Part shown: one piece after another, positions 5,376 to 8,184 of the stretch
Numbering within the stretch: position 1 is the stretch's first letter
How the letters are laid out: the number at the start of each line of letters is the position of its first letter
Origin: Hyphomicrobium sp.
GTDB taxonomy: Bacteria > Pseudomonadota > Alphaproteobacteria > Rhizobiales > Hyphomicrobiaceae
Reading direction: 5' to 3'
Assembly: GCA_030598645.1 (NCBI GenBank)
Contig: JAUVPN010000113.1
Span: 1-8,184, forward strand
Length of the DNA stretch: 8,184 bases
The notes under the pieces: model-generated
Databases searched by the model: none
Told to the model about the DNA's origin: nothing
The model's input: only the letters and a program-made list of their open reading frames with translations
Position numbers and translations under genes: made by a program

Positions 5376-5982
5376 CGAGGCAGACGCGTTTGAGTTCATT
5401 GAATGCGCGGGTGCGGTGCGACATTGCATACTTTTTCGCAGGCTCCATTTCACCGAAGGTCCGATCGTGACCGTCGGGAACGAAAATTGGATCATAACCA
5501 AAACCGTTCGTGCCGCGCGGCGGCCACACTAGGCGCCCATCTAACTTCCCCTCAAAAAACTGTGTTGTTTCGTCAGGCCACGCAAGGCAAAGCACTGAGA
5601 TAAAGTTGGCGCGAGGTCCTTCACCATTCCAAGCTTCACGCTTGCGCAGTTCATCATGCACTCGCTGCATGGCAATCGAAAAAGCCTTGTCAGGACCGGC
5701 CCATCGCGCCGAAAATATGCCCGGCGCACCAGCGAGAGCCGCAACCTCCAGCCCCGAGTCGTCCGCGAGCGAAGGCATACCGGAGCCCTTGGCCGCTATA
5801 ATTGCCTTGTGGCGAGCGTTGCCCTCAAAAGTCGGCTCCGGCTCATCCGGCTCGATCAATCCTAGATCGCTAGCCGCCACCGCATCAAGGCCATAAGGTG
5901 CGAGCAGTTGGTTGATTTCCCAAACCTTGCCAGGGTTGTGGCTTGCAACCACCAAACGGTCACCTCTCTTTAATTGCCGCAT
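5359..5982 (-). CDS. rdgB: Non-canonical purine NTP pyrophosphatase (RdgB/HAM1, ITPase)
   Basis: Cytosolic enzyme that hydrolyses ITP, XTP and dITP to monophosphates and pyrophosphate, keeping deaminated purines out of DNA and RNA. Numbered from ATG 5982 (207 residues): SHNPGK at 14-19 (substrate binding), FEGNA at 52-56, the catalytic ADDSGLEV at 73-80 with D74-D75, then GPRANFISVL, and GTNGFGYDPIF with the GYDP loop. FGEMEPAKKYAMSHRTRAF near the end completes the family pattern. The frame is open to 6072, but the extra 30 residues overlap the upstream VOC gene and do not resemble the family, whereas MRQLKRGDRLVVASHN fits. The ATG lies 2 bases after the VOC stop (5985-5987), which points to translational coupling; the 3' end overlaps hemW. 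Confidence 0.95.
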   Translation of the reverse strand: MRQLKRGDRLVVASHNPGKVWEINQLLAPYGLDAVAASDLGLIEPDEPEPTFEGNARHKAIIAAKGSGMPSLADDSGLEVAALAGAPGIFSARWAGPDKAFSIAMQRVHDELRKREAWNGEGPRANFISVLCLAWPDETTQFFEGKLDGRLVWPPRGTNGFGYDPIFVPDGHDRTFGEMEPAKKYAMSHRTRAFNELKRVCLDVKPG

Positions 5983-5984
5983 CG

Positions 5985-6395
5985 TCAAAGACCCCAAATT
6001 CTTGCCTCGGCAAATTCCATGCAGTTGCCGGCAGGATCTCGAAAGTAGATTGAGCGGCCGCCCCCTGGCCATTCAAAGTCGGCTTCGATAGCGATCCCTT
6101 TTTTTTCTAGATTCGCACGCCAGGCGGCAATCTCCGGCGCGCTCGCCCGAAAACACACCTGCCCGTGGCCGCGCGCACCATGTGGCGGGACGGAAAGCGG
6201 AGCCTGAGGAGCTGGGGGTACTTCAGTTGCGTCCGGGTTGAAATAAAGGAGCATCTGGTCGCCACATCTATAGAATACCTGGCGTCCTTTCATCTTCGCA
6301 TATGGCTCCATCCCGAGCACATCCCGGCAAAAACCCTCGATCGCGCCCAGGTCCGTCGCGTAAAGAATGGTCTCAAGGATGCCTTGCGGCGTCAT
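5985..6395 (-). CDS. VOC (glyoxalase/bleomycin-resistance) superfamily protein
   Basis: A 136-residue single-module vicinal-oxygen-chelate protein. The start MTPQGILETILYATDL is the first beta strand of the fold. VLGMEPYAKMKGRQVFYRCGDQMLLYF fills the first beta-alpha-beta-beta-beta unit, then a Pro-rich linker, GHGQVCFRA, and the second unit ending RDPAGNCMEFAEARIWGL. Candidate metal ligands are E8, H77 and E127 in the classical glyoxalase positions; the usual fourth ligand position is not evident. Family members include glyoxalase I, dioxygenases and resistance proteins, and the substrate cannot be read from the sequence. A TTG at 6416 would add seven residues, but ATG 6395 fits the fold better. 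It sits 32 bases after rph and 2 bases before rdgB. The codons for E97-K98-K99 form a run of eight A. Confidence 0.85.
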   Translation of the reverse strand: MTPQGILETILYATDLGAIEGFCRDVLGMEPYAKMKGRQVFYRCGDQMLLYFNPDATEVPPAPQAPLSVPPHGARGHGQVCFRASAPEIAAWRANLEKKGIAIEADFEWPGGGRSIYFRDPAGNCMEFAEARIWGL

Positions 6396-6427
6396 GACAG
6401 AGCGTCCCGCTCCCAAGAGGGCACGCC

Positions 6428-7141
6428 TCAGGTCACCGTCAGATTCTGAAGCGCAACCAGCTCTCCGATACCCTTCTTGGCAAGTCCCATGAGCTGGTCG
6501 AAGCTTTCTTGGCTAAATGCCTCAGTCTCGGCCGTGCCTTGCACCTCGACGATGCCACCCTTGCCCGTCATGACGAAGTTGGAATCCGCCTCGGCTGCCG
6601 AGTCCTCAGCATAGTCAAGATCAAGCACCGGCACCCCCTGGTAGATTCCGCAGCTCACCGCGGCGACCTGATCGCGCAGAACGTCGTCCTTTACCATATC
6701 GCGCAGTTTCATCCATTGAATGCAGTCATAAAGCGCCACCCATGCGCCGGTGATCGCTGCTGTCCGGGTGCCACCGTCCGCTTGAATCACATCACAATCG
6801 ACGCTGATTTGGCGTTCTCCCAGCTTCTCTAAGTCTACGACAGCGCGTAGCGATCGCCCGATCAAGCGCTGGATTTCCTGTGTGCGTCCAGAAGGGTGGC
6901 CCACCGTTGACTCTCGCCTGGTGCGCTCAGTAGTGGCCCTGGGTAACATCCCGTACTCGGCCGTCACCCAACCGCGGCCCTGGCCCTTGAGCCAGGGCGG
7001 CACTCGTTCTTCTAGGCTAACCGTGCAAAGAACATGGGTGTCACCGAACTTGATGAGGCAGGAGCCCTCGGCATGCTTGGAGACTGCGCGCTCAATGGAG
7101 ACACGGCGAAGCTCGTCGGAATTGCGTTTTGATGGTCGCAT
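6428..7141 (-). CDS. rph: Ribonuclease PH
   Basis: Phosphorolytic 3'-5' exoribonuclease that trims tRNA 3' ends, removing nucleotides as diphosphates; it works as a hexamer in the cytosol. From ATG 7141 the protein has 237 residues, the normal size. The numbering falls exactly on known landmarks: R86 in [19 protein letters not shown] and the phosphate-binding G124-T125-R126 in [14 protein letters not shown]. The N-terminal [17 protein letters not shown] and [17 protein letters not shown] are equally typical, and the C-terminal [21 protein letters not shown] is intact. The open frame runs up to 7213, but those 24 extra residues lie in the hrcA-rph intergenic region and are not conserved. It is the first gene of the six-gene - strand run and is divergent from hrcA, a common alphaproteobacterial pairing. 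Confidence 0.96.
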   Translation of the reverse strand: MRPSKRNSDELRRVSIERAVSKHAEGSCLIKFGDTHVLCTVSLEERVPPWLKGQGRGWVTAEYGMLPRATTERTRRESTVGHPSGRTQEIQRLIGRSLRAVVDLEKLGERQISVDCDVIQADGGTRTAAITGAWVALYDCIQWMKLRDMVKDDVLRDQVAAVSCGIYQGVPVLDLDYAEDSAAEADSNFVMTGKGGIVEVQGTAETEAFSQESFDQLMGLAKKGIGELVALQNLTVT

Positions 7142-7231
7142 GGTGGTGCACTTATGCCGTGCTTGTTGCCGATAGCCGGCCAGAACCCTAAGGGAGGCCC
7201 ACACTTGCTTCAACCAAAACCGATACGGAAT

Positions 7232-7261
7232 TTGACGCGGCAGACCAGGCTTTCCTAATCT
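7232..7261 (+). promoter_or_regulatory. Candidate promoter for hrcA
   Basis: TTGACG at 7232-7237, an 18-base spacer and TAATCT at 7256-7261, ending 37 bases before the hrcA ATG. The -35 matches the vegetative consensus at five of six positions; the -10 is poor (three of six), which is common in alphaproteobacteria. No heat-shock (sigma-32) consensus is obvious. Confidence 0.3.
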
Positions 7262-7266
7262 TCCTG

Positions 7267-7292
7267 GGATTTATTCTAGGCCTTAGAAATCC
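7267..7292. promoter_or_regulatory. Imperfect palindrome just upstream of hrcA
   Basis: GGATTT (7267-7272) and AAATCC (7287-7292) are exact inverse complements. The sequence between them, ATTCTAGGCCTTAG, is itself nearly palindromic around GGCC. It ends six bases before the hrcA ATG, so it overlaps the leader and ribosome-binding region. It is not a CIRCE element (TTAGCACTC-N9-GAGTGCTAA). An operator or translational hairpin is possible. Confidence 0.4.
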
Positions 7293-7298
7293 AGAATC

Positions 7299-8184
7299 AT
7301 GACCGAAGACGTCAGCGAACTCAACAAACTCAGCGATCGCTCCCGCACCATTCTTCGACACATCGTCGAGTCTTATCTGACTACGGGGGAACCTGTCGGC
7401 TCGCGCAATTTATCGCGCGTCCTGCCGATGACCTTGTCCCCGGCTTCTATTCGCAATGTGATGTCAGACTTGGAGCAACTCGGCCTCATCGCCGCGCCCC
7501 ATACCTCTGCAGGACGCCTGCCGACCCAGCTTGGGTTGCGCCTTTTTGTCGATGGCCTACTTGAGATCGGCGATCTGACTTCGGAAGAGCGACGGGAGAT
7601 TGAAGCTCAGATCGTGACCAAGGGGCAACGCTCGATTGATGACGTCCTAAGCGAAGCAAGCGAGATGATTTCTGGCCTGTCGCACTGTGCCGGCGTGGTG
7701 CTTGCTGAACAGCAGGTGGCCCGTTTGAAGCATATAGAGTTCGTGCCGCTGGAACCGGGCAAAGCGCTTGTAGTGCTTGTGGGAGAGGACCAGCTCGTCG
7801 AAAATCGAATTGTCACGCTGCCTCAGGGGCTACCGCCATCGGCCCTGGCAGAGGCGGCGAACTACCTCAATACGCATATCCGAGGCCTAACCATTGCCGA
7901 GTCGCGCGCTTACGTGGAAAAAGAATTGCAGAATTCTAAAGCGGAGCTCGATGGACTGACACAGAAGGTGATAAAGGCAGGTTTGGCGGAATGGTCCGGT
8001 TCATTCGATGATCGTCAGAGCCTGATCGTACGTGGCCAGTCGAACCTGCTGAAGGAACTCTCGGTCCAGGATGACTTGGAGCGCATCCGCCATCTGTTCG
8101 ACGATTTGGAGCAAAAGCGCGATCTCGTACAGCTTCTCGGCTTATCCGAGAGTGCGGATGGCGTGCGTATCTTTATTGGTTCCG
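7299..8184 (+). CDS. hrcA: Heat-inducible transcription repressor HrcA (3' end beyond window)
   Basis: DNA-binding repressor of heat-shock genes, classically acting at CIRCE operators upstream of groESL. From ATG 7299 the frame [20 protein letters not shown] stays open to the right edge: about 295 codons of an expected 340-360. The N-terminal winged helix-turn-helix is clear, with [17 protein letters not shown], then [19 protein letters not shown] and [19 protein letters not shown] (together about residues 24-90). The central part (about 105 onward) is the HrcA-specific regulatory domain, with [11 protein letters not shown] and [16 protein letters not shown]. The last visible residues [16 protein letters not shown] are typical of the family's final third. 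There is no Shine-Dalgarno worth the name; an imperfect palindrome covers that stretch. In many alphaproteobacteria grpE follows hrcA, which cannot be checked here. Confidence 0.95.
   Translation, partial: MTEDVSELNKLSDRSRTILRHIVESYLTTGEPVGSRNLSRVLPMTLSPASIRNVMSDLEQLGLIAAPHTSAGRLPTQLGLRLFVDGLLEIGDLTSEERREIEAQIVTKGQRSIDDVLSEASEMISGLSHCAGVVLAEQQVARLKHIEFVPLEPGKALVVLVGEDQLVENRIVTLPQGLPPSALAEAANYLNTHIRGLTIAESRAYVEKELQNSKAELDGLTQKVIKAGLAEWSGSFDDRQSLIVRGQSNLLKELSVQDDLERIRHLFDDLEQKRDLVQLLGLSESADGVRIFIGS

Noticed and set aside
5376..5501. Upstream extension of hemW to 5501
   Set aside because: It would lie inside rdgB and add residues without similarity to HemW; ATG 5375 or 5399 fits better.
7142..7213. 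24-residue N-terminal extension of RNase PH
   Set aside because: Conserved residue numbering (R86, R126) fits only the ATG at 7141.
7142..7298. CIRCE operator between rph and hrcA
   Set aside because: No TTAGCACTC/GAGTGCTAA arms found; only the unrelated palindrome at 7267-7292.

Overview
The window looks like a piece of an alphaproteobacterial chromosome, most likely from the Hyphomicrobiales or a relative. The main reason is the gene order: hrcA on the + strand, facing away from rph, rdgB and hemW on the - strand. This is a familiar alphaproteobacterial arrangement, and the protein sequences (HrcA, RNase PH, DsbB, and an HNH nuclease of an alphaproteobacterial type) agree with it. Base composition is moderately G+C-rich. 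The genus cannot be told from the sequence.

Layout. Positions 1-247 hold the 5' part of a - strand reading frame that runs off the left edge and starts with a signal-peptide-like segment; I do not recognise it. Facing away from it is an AlkA/HhH-GPD DNA glycosylase (332-985, +), followed by an HNH endonuclease (1132-1710, +). A strong hairpin at 1743-1766 lies between the HNH gene and a convergent small gene (1805-2020, -), which encodes a 71-residue protein behind a consensus Shine-Dalgarno site. Next comes almost 1 kb (2034-3001) with no convincing gene. It holds several inverted repeats, a marked one-strand excess of the tetramer ACGC, and at its right end a perfect DnaA-box sequence.

From 7141 down to 3002 six genes lie head-to-tail on the - strand with short gaps or a small overlap: rph, a VOC/glyoxalase-like gene, rdgB, hemW, a YqaA-type DedA membrane protein and a DsbB-type disulfide oxidoreductase. 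They could be one transcript. rph (RNA 3'-end processing), rdgB (nucleotide-pool cleaning) and hemW (haem chaperone) are soluble housekeeping functions; yqaA and dsbB are membrane proteins at the 3' end. The heat-shock repressor gene hrcA starts at 7299 (+), faces away from rph, and is cut by the right edge after about 295 codons.

Nothing here is a recognisable defence island, prophage, IS element, CRISPR array, tRNA or rRNA. The best candidate for something undescribed is the 2034-3001 region: repeated ACGC/TACGC words on one strand, two sizeable imperfect hairpins, and the DnaA-box pair. The small 71-residue gene next to it and a nine-G run inside the catalytic motif of hemW also deserve a look.
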